From contig CP136066.1 in NCBI GenBank assembly GCA_032622095.1, positions 7,963,784-8,027,783 on the forward strand: a DNA stretch of 64,000 nucleotides, given 5' to 3'. Below the pieces are notes generated by a model. It had not been told where the DNA came from. It was given only the letters and a program-made list of their open reading frames with translations, and ran no database searches. The translations under genes and the position numbers were made by a program. This stretch comes from Siphonodentalium dalli (Eukaryota; Mollusca; Scaphopoda; Gadilida; Siphonodentaliidae). This document shows positions 45,539 to 56,310 of this stretch, one piece after another (position 1 is the first letter of the stretch; every line of letters begins with the position of its first letter).

Positions 45539-47152
45539 ATGGTTCAGTGGACAACCGAGAGTAATAAATATAGGCAGGAAGGTAACGAAACTCAAGTTCT
45601 TAAAGATATATTATTACCAATGACTACCGACAACTACATGCATATGATGGAAGGTAATGACACTCAAGTTCCTGAAGATGTGTTATTACCATGGACCAAC
45701 GAGAGCAATACCTATATGATGGAAGGCAACTTTACTCAAGTTCCCGACCCTCCGCCGTTCTTGCTGATTTTAATGCCAACTTTGTCAACGTGGACCATTA
45801 TAGCTAACCTTTTCGTTGTGATTGTGGTGCTGACGAACAAGAACTCCCGCAGAGATCCGCATATGATGGTGATAACTAGCTTGGCACTGAGTGATGCTTG
45901 TGTTGGATTGTCAACCGTTTGGTTTACTATTTTATTAACGAATCCAACAGGTTTACTCCAAAAACCCATGGTATGCTCAGCAGTCTTCCAGGCATTTTTC
46001 TCTTCAGTTTTCTCCTCATCAATCCACATTGTGTTGATATGTGTAGAGCGAATCACTGCTATCACGAAACCTCACAAATTCAAAAAGTTATTTACGCTGA
46101 AGAGAAATCGTATTTACAGCATCGGCATATGGCTGTTTTCGTTCGCTGTTTCCTCTGTTCTACCAATACTGTGGCTGAGGGAAGAAGATTATGCATTGTC
46201 AGAGATATGCGCCGCTCGCACAGTGTACTTGCCTGAAAACATAGGAATATCTTATCCAACAGTATGTATGATAGTCTTATATAGTCTAGCAGCCCCAGTT
46301 TTTGGATTTCTCCTGTTCAAGATGAGACAGCGTTTCAAGATATTGCCACGACCTTGTATTCAAATTGCTAGTATCCCAATGAATACCGACCCACGCAACA
46401 CGTTTGATGCACAGCCCCAAACAGCAGCTCGTGGCAGAATTGATGCATCAGGCGAAAACATAGGAGCATCAAAGTGTATAGCAAGCCCAGGATCTAGTAT
46501 TCACATTGATAATGTCCCCACAAATACAGACCCATGCAACACGGTCGGAGAACAGCTTCAAACCGAAGCTCATGACCACAACAGAGAGGATTATCCCAGC
46601 GATAATATACCAGCATCAACGTTGATGCAATCACCAGGGATTGGTGCTAAGCTTGATAATGTTAATGTAAAAAGAGATCCACGAAACACGACCGCCGAAC
46701 AGCCCCGGACCGATGCTCATGGTATAATGGATGCTCCAAACGAGATTATACCATCACAGCCCCGGACCGATGCTCATGGTAGAATGGATGCTCCAAACGA
46801 GATTATACCATCACAGCCCCGGACCGATGCTCATGGTAGAATGGATGCTCCAAACGAGATTATACCATCTCGGAAGTTACCACGTGTTGCAAAAAGAAGT
46901 GACGGAGGGAAGTTAAAAACTGTTGTGATTCTGTTTGCGCTGTTGACACTCACGTCGCTACCAAATGGCTTGGGATTCTTGATCGGTGCTATTCTTGATG
47001 ATCTAGTTAGCCAGCAATATGCGTTTCTGCTTGGCTACCTCTGGGTGCTCAATTCTTCTATCAATCCATGTGTGTATGCGGTAACCAACGACAAATTCAA
47101 ACAAACTATGTGTAATGTATTCAGGCTATTTCGTGATATTTTAAGAAGATGA
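45539..47152 (+). CDS. Intact rhodopsin-like (class A) GPCR, 537 aa, single exon
   Basis: Seven hydrophobic segments fit TM1 about 74-98, TM2 108-133, TM3 145-170, TM4 192-212, TM5 235-262, TM6 459-485 and TM7 494-516. Class A marks are C146 and C224 (disulphide pair), SLALSDAC in TM2, VERI at 169-172 in the DRY position, and NPCVY at 509-513. The N-terminus has imperfect repeats of about 25 residues with N-glycosylation sites (NET, NDT, NES, NFT) and no signal peptide. The third intracellular loop (about 263-458) is long, hydrophilic and repetitive, including a 19-residue unit (QPRTDAHGRMDAPNEIIPS) at 388-406, 407-425 and 426-444. The reading frame stays open upstream to 45494 and includes a further N-terminal repeat (TQVHEDI), so an upstream exon may supply the true start. 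AATAAA lies at about 47597. The ligand is unknown. Confidence 0.9.
   Translation: MVQWTTESNKYRQEGNETQVLKDILLPMTTDNYMHMMEGNDTQVPEDVLLPWTNESNTYMMEGNFTQVPDPPPFLLILMPTLSTWTIIANLFVVIVVLTNKNSRRDPHMMVITSLALSDACVGLSTVWFTILLTNPTGLLQKPMVCSAVFQAFFSSVFSSSIHIVLICVERITAITKPHKFKKLFTLKRNRIYSIGIWLFSFAVSSVLPILWLREEDYALSEICAARTVYLPENIGISYPTVCMIVLYSLAAPVFGFLLFKMRQRFKILPRPCIQIASIPMNTDPRNTFDAQPQTAARGRIDASGENIGASKCIASPGSSIHIDNVPTNTDPCNTVGEQLQTEAHDHNREDYPSDNIPASTLMQSPGIGAKLDNVNVKRDPRNTTAEQPRTDAHGIMDAPNEIIPSQPRTDAHGRMDAPNEIIPSQPRTDAHGRMDAPNEIIPSRKLPRVAKRSDGGKLKTVVILFALLTLTSLPNGLGFLIGAILDDLVSQQYAFLLGYLWVLNSSINPCVYAVTNDKFKQTMCNVFRLFRDILRR
46700..46870 (+). repeat. 57-bp coding repeat in the GPCR third loop, three copies
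   Basis: CAGCCCCGGACCGATGCTCA recurs three times with a 57-nt (19-codon) period; the copies are nearly identical, with one ATAATGG against AGAATGG. The related pseudogenes have a single copy at the same place, so the expansion is specific to the intact gene and recent. Confidence 0.9.
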
Positions 47153-47172
47153 ACAACTCAGGTAATTTTCAC

Positions 47173-47400
47173 ACGTAACCCTTTCATGACTGGAGCTTCC
47201 TGTATGGAGCCACATACATGTGGCAGCTTGTCTTGCTGAGTGTCGTCTGCCCACGTGTGTGGGGGGCTCCTAAGGGCAGTTTAACCCTTTCATGACTGGA
47301 GCTTCAAGACATTTTGTGAAAACCCTGTGACAATGCATTATATTATATATGGGAGTCTCGCATGTGGAGCTTCTCATTTATAAGAGTACTAGCAGGGTTA
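47173..47400. mobile_element. Fragments of TTAACCCTTTCATGACTGG MITE
   Basis: TAACCCTTTCATGACTGGAG occurs at about 47176 and again at 47282 (with TTAA at 47281-47284). A diverged hairpin of the GCATTATATTATATATGGGA type follows at 47335-47390. This is the end family of the 582-852 element. No complete right end was found. Confidence 0.5.
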
Positions 47401-49714
47401 CCCGACATTGCCCAGGTCAAATAAAATGTAAAACCATCTGCCGTGGACTTTAGTGGGAATAGAGCATACTCTTGCTTAAAGTGTTTTATTGTGTATCCAA
47501 ATTCTTCACAAAATGTTATTCGAATATACATGGATTACAAGGCTCACCTTATCGGAGTGATTGTCATTTTGTTTATCGCAATTAATTCATCCCACAAATA
47601 AAGAAGTATTTATTTATCAGTTGTTAAATCGTACAGTCGACGTGGTTGGAATTGACGTTTGTTTTATTTAAATATGTTTTATTGTGATAACAAAATAAAC
47701 ACCATAAACACATTACTTCGCTAAAATAAAAGACGGCAATTGGGATTTACATATAGGGAGATGTATAAATCAGTCTAGTGTGTAAGACTAAGATTTTCAG
47801 GGCACCAGTATATCACATATCCGATACATACGTTTTAAAGATATGTCCTGGTACTCCTCTGTTCATTTGGCTATACTCACTGGGGGCCTACCGCTCCTGC
47901 TAAATCCGTCCGAAATCGCATAATCGTCCAGTGCGCATCGATAAATGCTAAGTTGCACTCTCTGCAATTTTATAAAATTTAGCATGACGGCACTTACAAT
48001 TATAAGTATTTTCTTCAAAATCCGAATTATCTTTCAAAATTGAATTATGATTTTTCAATAACACCGTCTGTGTCAGTGTGCGTTGAATTTGATTTCTAGT
48101 GCTTACGGAAGATAGAACAATCAGGAGTTTATCACTTCGTTTTCGACATTTTACCGCAACCTTCGGCGATAAATTATGTTTGTTATCAATGTGGTGCCAT
48201 ACTCCCTCTCCATGTACCCCTGACATCTTTAAACCACACAAATAAACTCCTGTTATCAAGGACATTATTATTTATAAGTTTGGGGTAATCGGCGACTAAA
48301 CAAATTCTTATAAAATGTAGTATCTCTCATCAAATGGAACGAATTTGGCATTGTTAAATCACACGATTAGATTCCTTGTATCACGGAGAAGGATGCGTAT
48401 CAATTTGGTGGAAATTGGAGCTAAAATAATTTGTATCAACTGTGGTACCCCTGTCCCCTTCCATGCACCCATGACACAAACGGCTTCACGTTTGACATAT
48501 TTAAACCACAACATTAGATTCATCATATCATGGATATGTGTTGACCCCCCTGTTCTGCCCCTGACAACAACACCGTAACTTTAGAAAATAAAACAATAGC
48601 CCGCACCATTATCGTTCTCATGAAAAGTTTGATGCCATCTTGATGATCCCTGAGCATTTATATAGAACACAAACAGACAGACACATATTCGCAAATATAT
48701 ATATATACATTGGCCTATCAGTATTTACCTTGACCTTGTAAGCCAGTGAATTATCTGATATATGCGAGGTTCACTATACAACATAGGCTCCTAATATAGT
48801 CATATCATATGCACAGAAGTTTGGGTTGTACATGATGTTTATGCTCTCGGGCCATGACAGGTGAAACATGAGTTCCATCCACCTGTGATGCCTGTTGATG
48901 GACATGGTTGTTCACATCGATACAGTGTGTGTGGTAATTGTGGTGCAGGAGGTTAGAGGGAACTAACTACGGTGGAATATGCTATTATATATATTATATT
49001 GACTCATTTAAACAATGTTCATGATTCTCTCCAATCAGATTGTCTATGAATGTGACTAAACAAAAACAGTTAGTTCCTTTTTCAGGTTCAGGGGAAATCT
49101 CCGTCTATATTCAGCCCTAGGTATGCAAGTCCCAAAATGTTATACGCCGCCATTTTTAATTTGAAGTGAAGACTTTAAAAATACAAAACATTGATAACAT
49201 AAACATGACAACATACACACCAGGTAATATGCCAATGGACAGACACTTGTCGACATGACAGCGAAGTTCACTTTATTGAACATAAATTATGTTATCTGGA
49301 CATGTATTGACAGTATTCAGAGTTTATATGTCGATGAAAACCATGACGAATTTCGACCATCTCATTTTATCAGATATAAATGACGATCATACTGATTTAA
49401 TCCCCTCTCATAAACATCTGAAAACACGATGAAAATATGTGTTAATTTTTAATGCTTTTGCATGCCGCAATTGAGTCATTATAATTCAGATCAGTTCATG
49501 TAACAGTAGTACGAAATTAAGCAATTATAATTTCAAAACGGAATATTGGGGGTATCGTAGTATTTTGAGGAGAAATCACAATAAACAAAATGTCTGAAAA
49601 GATGAATCATAATTGTGTCTATATTTGCAAACATGGTTAAATAATATTGATGTTTTTTTACATTTTATTTTGGCCCTTAATTAACGCCATACAAACAAAA
49701 TATTGGAGGCAGTG
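47401..49714. other. No supported gene
   Basis: ORFs of up to 105 codons (47948-48265, minus) have no recognised domain. The words ATCAATGTGGTGCCATAC (about 48186) and ATCAACTGTGGTACCCCTG (about 48434), both followed by CCATG and TTTAAACCACA, suggest a diverged duplicate of about 250 nt. Confidence 0.35.
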
Positions 49715-49855
49715 CGTTAGCCTGAGGGTTGATTAGTCCAAGGGATTCAATAGTTCGAGGGTTCGATAGTCCGAGTCAGGCTAAATCGACACAGCCCGAG
49801 AGTTTGCTAGCCTGAGGGTTCAATAGTCTGAGGGTTCAATAGTCCGAGTGTCATT
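49715..49855. repeat. Short-unit repeat, CCGAGGGTTCAATAGT type
   Basis: About eight imperfect copies of a 15-17-nt unit (GCCTGAGGGTTGATTAGTC, TTCGAGGGTTCGATAGTCC, TCTGAGGGTTCAATAGTCC). Non-coding. Confidence 0.75.
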
Positions 49856-50032
49856 TAGAAAGGGCGGCGGGTTTTTTTGTCACACACCCAACTTTGGTCA
49901 ACACAACAGCTTGGAGGCAATATATCAGGGTTTTAGAACCACACAACTCTAATACATATTGCACGTATATGTGGATGTTTTATTTTTGTGATTAAATTAT
50001 TATAAACTAAAAAGCTGCATGGCCTTTCAAGC

Positions 50033-50662
50033 TTGTACCATATATCAATCCAGCCTATACATCAGGTATATACATACCATATCAATCCAGCCAATACATC
50101 AGGTATATACATGTACCATATATCAATCCAGCCTATACATCAGGTATATACATACCATATATCAATCCAGCCAATACATCAGGTATGTACATGTACCATA
50201 TATCAATCCAGCCAATACATCAGGTATATACATGTACCATATATCAATCCAGCCAATACATCAGGTATATACATGTACCATATATCAATCCAGCCAATAC
50301 ATCAGGTATATACATGTACCATATATCAATCCAGCCAATACATCAGGTATATACATGTACCATATATCAATCCAGCCTATACATCAGGTATATACATACC
50401 ATATATCAATCCAGCCAATACATCAGGTATGTACATGTACCATATATCAATCCAGCCAATACATCAGGTATATACATGTACCATATATCAATCAAGCCAA
50501 TACATCAGGTATATACATGTACCATATATCAATCCAGCCTATACATCAGGTATATACATACCATATATCAATCCAGCCAATACATCAGGTATATACATGT
50601 ACCATATATCAATCCAGCCAATACATCAGGTATGTACATGTACCATATATCAATCCAGCTTT
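50033..50662. repeat. 41-bp minisatellite open in all three plus frames
   Basis: The unit is CCATATATCAATCCAGCCAA followed by TACATCAGGTATATACATGT A, about 15 copies; some copies lack TGTA and are 37 nt. The unit has no stop in any plus frame and its period is not a multiple of three, so three overlapping ORFs of 228, 211 and 180 residues arise. None is credible as a gene. Confidence 0.95.
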
Positions 50663-51091
50663 TCTTAAAGCGCCATGTATATTGCGATATAGGGCGAAGC
50701 GATGACACTCAATTAGAAAACATATAATATAATTCAGGTATCCATACAACGTTTCGAGCTATGCGAACAAAGCGACAGCTATCCAATTGAGGCTGTGATC
50801 GAATTGAGAGACGTAAATGGCAATGCCATAGAAAAAGCCAAAGAAACTAATATATCATGTCATGCAGAACGTTATATAGAAATGCCATCGAAGGCAAATG
50901 TAAATTTCAAGGGCTTCTGTCGTCCATATACCAAATTTGAAATCAAAAATCAAATCAGAAAACAAAAACTGAAATAGTACGCAACCCAAATATCTATGTT
51001 AAACGTAATTTTTAAATAATGTAAGTTTGTAGATGTTTGGTGATGGTATTCCTCGTGTAAAAATATATTGAAATTTGAGTATCAATATATG

Positions 51092-51228
51092 TTATTAATT
51101 GTTTTTTTCCATATTGGCCGAGTTATGAGGCCGAGGTCTGTCGTATTGGCCTGGGGCCGCAGGCCGAAGTCTAATACGACAGACCGAGGCCGCATAACTC
51201 GGTCAATGTGGAAACAACCAATTAATAA
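51092..51228. mobile_element. Foldback element with GC-rich hairpin
   Basis: TTATTAATTG and CATATTGGCCGAGTTATG on the left mirror CATAACTCGGTCAATGTG and CAATTAATAA on the right. The inner arms GAGGCCGAGGTCTGTCGTAT and ATACGACAGACCGAGGCC close on a GGCCTGGGGCCGCAGGCC top, itself palindromic. Confidence 0.8.
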
Positions 51229-51569
51229 GTATTTTTATTAATTAGCAAAAATGTTATAATTGTTTCACAGGATGAATATACTAACATAGATATACCATTG
51301 TGTGTTTTATTAAATTAACAATTATTCCAGCAATTTCTATTCTTGTGAACTTTTTGAAGAACTTGCAGCGATTTCACAGTAATGTCAGTTTCCACTGGGA
51401 ATGATATTGACACGGATACATGAAGTTCATCCACGTACATGTATATTTACTCCCAAAAACAGTGACTGTCCCTAATTCATCCGAAATCAACTGCAATATA
51501 TCTGCCGTCGACCCAATATTCTTTGCCGATCGAGCTAATTACGTATGACGTCATTTACGTCACCTTGAC

Positions 51570-52035
51570 TTATTGGCCGCGTTTTCTACTTATTGGCCGA
51601 CTATTTCTTACTGGCCGCGTTTTCTACTTATTGGCCGACTTTTTGTTACTTATGACGCGGGCAGTGTTCTACGTATTGCGGCCGATAACCTATAGCTAAT
51701 TAATACAATATTTTATGGCTTATTTTCAACACTGAACTTGAGAACTTATATAAAACAGGTTTTATGGCCATAAATGTCTTTTCTGGAACAATGGCTTTTT
51801 TAAATAGTGGGTCATATAACATATTTGAAGACAACTTGATAAGTTGGATAACAATATTTGAAGTTATAATTTGGGAACCAACATCATTGGGAAATTTAAG
51901 TTGATAAAGGCCGTAACTATGAAAACAGATACAGACTGAACCCTGACGACCAACACCTGTATTTTCGAGTGAGTAATTCATATATCAAATTTTAAAGCTA
52001 TCATGTATGAATGAAGGGTGTAAGTCTTGCAAAAA
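51570..52035 (+). repeat. 450-bp direct repeat, copy 1 (copy 2 at 54085-54535)
   Basis: From TTATTGGCCGCGTTTTCTAC through GAATGAAGGGTGTAAGTC the sequence recurs 2.5 kb downstream in the same orientation. Copy 1 holds a 93-codon minus-strand ORF (51700-51981). The equivalent frame is open in copy 2, but nearly all differences change the residue, which does not look like a selected protein. Confidence 0.85.
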
Positions 52036-52224
52036 CCTGGTTTACCCACTGATTTGATATATTATTTGTGTGGTATACCAATCGTGCATGAATGTTTTAG
52101 TTTTTTTAAGTTCACAGAACAATACCCCTATCATGTGGCTACTATCCTACTACACAACTTACCACACACCTGCATACATCATATATAATGACTTATAATA
52201 TCAAAACCTCTTTCATGTCGCATC

Positions 52225-52710
52225 TTAACCCTTTACCCAACAAACCGGCCAAAACCGGCCAAATAAAGCTTCAACAGCCTAAAATATCTTCGGACTGTCT
52301 CAATAGAACCATACAAATATGGATATCATTGGAACCGGCTCCTTGACCACATTGTGATAGTTACAGTTATGCCCTGTGCCAATGCATTCTCTTATATATG
52401 CGAGTCGACCATAGGTCGACTCGCATATATAAGAGAATGCATTGGCCTAAAAAAAATATTGTTTTAACACTTTTTACCATTTTTTCTTACATTCTTTAAC
52501 AATTTTATAATTTTTAATTTGTTAAGCCAATGCATTCTCTTATATATGCGAGGCGACCTTCTTAAGAGAATGCATTGGCCTAAAAAAAATATTGTTTTAA
52601 CACTTTTTACCATTTTTTCTTACATTCTTTAACAATTTTATAATTTTTAATGTGTTAAGCCAATGCATTCTCTTATATATGCGAGGCCCTTCTGTTGGGT
52701 AAAGGGTTAA
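52225..52710. mobile_element. piggyBac-like MITE with hairpin arrays
   Basis: TTAA at 52225-52228 is followed by CCCTTTACCCAACA, and TGTTGGGTAAAGGG precedes TTAA at 52707-52710. These are TIRs of at least 14 nt with the TTAA + CCC hallmark of piggyBac-like elements. The inside contains three copies of the GCCAATGCATTCTCTTATAT hairpin arm (the first a complete hairpin at 52376-52447) and a duplicated spacer (AAAAAATATTGTTTTAACAC at two places, with TTACATTCTTTAACAATTTT). It is probably a composite of a TTAA MITE and the hairpin element. Confidence 0.8.
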
Positions 52711-53136
52711 TTGTCTTCACTTGAACAAACAGTCATTGGATTGGAACAGCGATAACTTAGTTCGTGACTTTTATATACAAAATGACAGCACTCATTGTCT
52801 TCCTTGTATATGGATTATATCTTACAAAGCAACTTTCCTTGGTGTTATTTGCGTTAGTTGTCTATCATTGATTTAAGCACGATAACTTATTTACAGTTGT
52901 GCACAGATAACATGTATTGTTTTCTGGTATGGTACCATATATGCGGTTGGCATTCTCGACAATAGTGGTTGATTGCTACATTCTTCCAGTGAGAATAGTA
53001 ATTGTGTAGTAATTTTTCAGATTCTCTCACCCAAATAAGTCCACAATAAGTCTTTAACGTTTGGAGCAGAAATGACTTATTTGAACACTGCCAGTCATCA
53101 GATTATTCATGAACTTAATATTCACGAATTGAACCC

Positions 53137-53604
53137 ATATGTGACCCGCCATATCAAATCCAGTCGGAAGTCGGGATTTTTTACCCTGTGCCAATGCATT
53201 CTCTTATATATGCGAGTCGACCATAGGTCGCCTCGCATATATAAGAGAATGCATTGGCTTAACAATTTTTTATCATGTTTTTTAAATAAATGTTTCTTAC
53301 AATTTTTAGGACATAAAATAAAAAAAAACACCCATTACCCTGCAAGTAGCCCCACACATACATAGAAGCACAGAGAAGAGTGTCGTCTGCTCATGTTTGT
53401 CTGGGGCTCTGTATGGGTGAAATTAAAAATTGTTAAAGAATACAAGAACAAATTATTAAAATTGTAAAAAAAATGATAGGCCACTGCATTCTCTTGTATA
53501 TGCGAGGCGACCTGTGGTGGACTCGCATATATAAGAGAATGCATTGGCGCAGGGTAAAACAAATCCCGACTTCCGACTGAATTTGATATGGCGGGTCACA
53601 TATG
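53137..53604. mobile_element. Double-hairpin MITE, copy 2
   Basis: Same family as 17711-18166. The left end is ATATGTGACCCGCCATATCA and the right ends TGATATGGCGGGTCACATAT, with full-length hairpin TIRs (53190-53258 and 53480-53547) around an AT-rich centre with AATTATTAAAATTGTAAAAA. The last bases outside are CC and GTC, so the insertion target is not clear. Confidence 0.85.
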
Positions 53605-54084
53605 TCAATATGTTTGTTCATTTGAAAGCGAGCACATGTATCTAGTACAACTACTGCTTCATTTCCAAAAATTATATATTTGTATTTGAACAAATAACCA
53701 GTGAGTGTAGTATACCATACCATTAGCTTCCACATTATGTATCTTCACTTATGATTCAATCATACTTATATTTAATTTAGTTTTCAGAAATATTTTGTTC
53801 TGTTCAAAATCATATCGCTTATTTCAAGGTATGCAATTATCTCTCTGGGAATCAACAGTAGTTATAGTTCAGAAACATGTCTAGTTTATTATACATACAC
53901 ATATGTGGCAAAAAGTCCTTCCAGTTATTATCTGTGAGGAACTCATAATTCTGTGAGGGTTGAAAACTGTTTCACCTCAGTGCCGCCTTAAGTTATATGC
54001 TTATGAGTGTCCAGGGTGAATTCAACACTTTCGAAACGGGGCAAGCCCTTCAACAAATTCCCATAAAATATAGCATAGTACATT

Positions 54085-54535
54085 TTATTGGCCGACTTTT
54101 TGTTACTTATTGGCCGCGTTTTCTACTTATTGGCCGACTTTTTGTTACTTATGACGCGGGCAGCGTTCTACTTATTGCGGCCGATAACCTATAGCTAATT
54201 AATAAAATATTTTATGGCTTATTTTCGACACTGAACTTAAGAACTTATATAAAACAGGTGTTATGGCCATAAATGTCTTTTCTGGAACAATGGGTTTTTT
54301 AAATAGTGGGTCATATAACATATTTGAAGACAACTTGATAAGTTGGATAACAATATTTGAAGTTATAATTTGGGAACCAACATCATTGGGAAATTTAAGT
54401 TGATAAAGGCCATAACTATGAAAACAGATACAGGTTGAACCCTGGTGACCAACACCTGTATTTTCGAGTGAGTAATTCAGATATCAAATTTTAAAGCTAT
54501 CATGTATGAATGAAGGGTGTAAGTCTGGCCAAAAA
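54085..54535 (+). repeat. 450-bp direct repeat, copy 2
   Basis: A close duplicate of 51570-52035 with scattered substitutions. It is flanked on both sides by the phrase AATATAGCATAGTACATTTT (54067 and 54537), which suggests the copy was inserted into, or duplicated with, this flank: a possible 20-nt direct repeat at its borders. Confidence 0.8.
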
Positions 54536-54559
54536 AATATAGCATAGTACATTTTGCAG

Positions 54560-56305
54560 TATACTATGCTATATTTGATGAGAATCTGTTCATGTATTTG
54601 TCCGGTTTCGGAGGTTTGTAATATTCATATATAGCATTGTTGATCTTACACGTATCGATGTGGGAGATACACCAAATTAACGGTGCGAACATTGTACATT
54701 GGAACAATCTTATTTTGTCAGAGATAGGGCGGCTTCTCAACATAATTATCTAGTTTGGGATCTTATCTAATCTAACGTAATGTGTGTGCTCGCTTGTGGG
54801 ATAGTAATGCTGATTATTCATCAGAACAGATTTATTCACTACAGATAGATATGTATAACAATATGTCTATAATATATAATCATTTAATTTTGTTTGTTAT
54901 CTGTGAACATGTTTACAATATATGACTTGATTTTGTTTATGACATACCAGTCCTGTGATATTAAACTTTGAAACTTAATCAAACTTTCTTATGAAATCTT
55001 TTTCTCCAGCAACTCCCAAGGTCAATAGTATGGTAAGGTATATTATAAACAAACTAAATTGTAATGTAATGCATCATGATGGGTCCATTACATTGTCAAT
55101 TGATAACCTTCTAATCGGCGTTCGAGTTCCTGCAATGTCCATTCTATTGCGAGAGAGACTATAATAGGGACCTTCGAATTTACTGGAATTACAATTTCGA
55201 AATTTAGAGGACTCATTTCATTGCCAATTATATCATGATAGTTGTTTGACATAGGACAACATAACCAAAGATTTAAATTATTTAGAATAATTACTGTGAA
55301 CACTGGGACGAAAATCATTGAAACAATTTTTGAATTTCAAAATCGCCAAGCTTGACATTTTGTCACCCGTGTCTGATGTCGTGACTTGATAACTGATACT
55401 AGAAGTAAATTTAATTGCATAATAAAATAGAAACTGTATAAATTATGTTGTTATGTTCCTCTACTAGCAATTAATCAAGCTTGAAGCCGTTATTGCAATG
55501 CCACACAGACGAAAAAACAGATGAAACAATGTGGCAAATTTGAGAAGGCAGAGATTTGTTTCCACAATAATAGTATTTTTGTTGACAACATACAGTATCT
55601 AAGAAATTAGTTGAGATACCCATCATTGCTTGGGTATTCATTTAAGTTTTCTGTGGTTAACATCACTTATCCAGGGGAACTAATTATATAGGAGTGTTAT
55701 GTGATAGTTACTACTAGTCTAAAGGGGCACTAACAATTAATGATAGGCGTCTAACAATCGACCATGAATTGTTAAATAATTAGTTATATACCAAATATTG
55801 TTGGACACTGGCCGTCGAAAATTTATTGACATAGGCAAGATGACCGGCGGAGTTTCATTAGACAGCTTGACTAATACATATTATTAACATGGATAATCAA
55901 TGAAGTGGTTTAATTATCAGCTCAGAAGGTATGTGGGTAAATTGGCTTACTCAGATATTTTGGCATGGTGAGTCATGGACTAGGTACCGTGTCATCAAAT
56001 GACTTAAAGAGGCACTAATGATTAGCAATAAAACAAGGAGTATCATGTGATAGGTGTCGTTGACATCATATTACTTAAAATGGCACTAAAATTAAGAAAT
56101 TAATTATTGGCAATGAAACAACTGAATATGAATGACGAGTGGACATTCGTAAGGGTAAGTTGACCCTGGGAATATCACGGGATATTTGCCATTGACTTTA
56201 GATTATCTTAATGGAAACAAATACATATAGCTAAACATTTTGTGTTAGTCTATTGCGAAACTTGACACAGTGTATAAACCAAATGTGCCACATACTTTAG
56301 ACTTA
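54560..56305. other. No supported gene
   Basis: AT-rich, apparently unique sequence with one 76-codon minus-strand ORF (55088-55318) of no recognised family. Confidence 0.3.
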
Positions 56306-56310
56306 AAAAC

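Noticed and set aside
50019-50727. Three overlapping plus-strand ORFs of 228, 211 and 180 residues
   Set aside because: They are produced by a 41-bp repeat unit that lacks stops in every plus frame; each protein is the same nonsense repeat read in shifted frames.
51700-51981. 93-codon minus-strand ORF conserved in both copies of the 450-bp repeat
   Set aside because: Reading both copies by eye, nearly all differences are amino-acid changes, which fits neutral drift of a recent duplicate rather than a protein under constraint.
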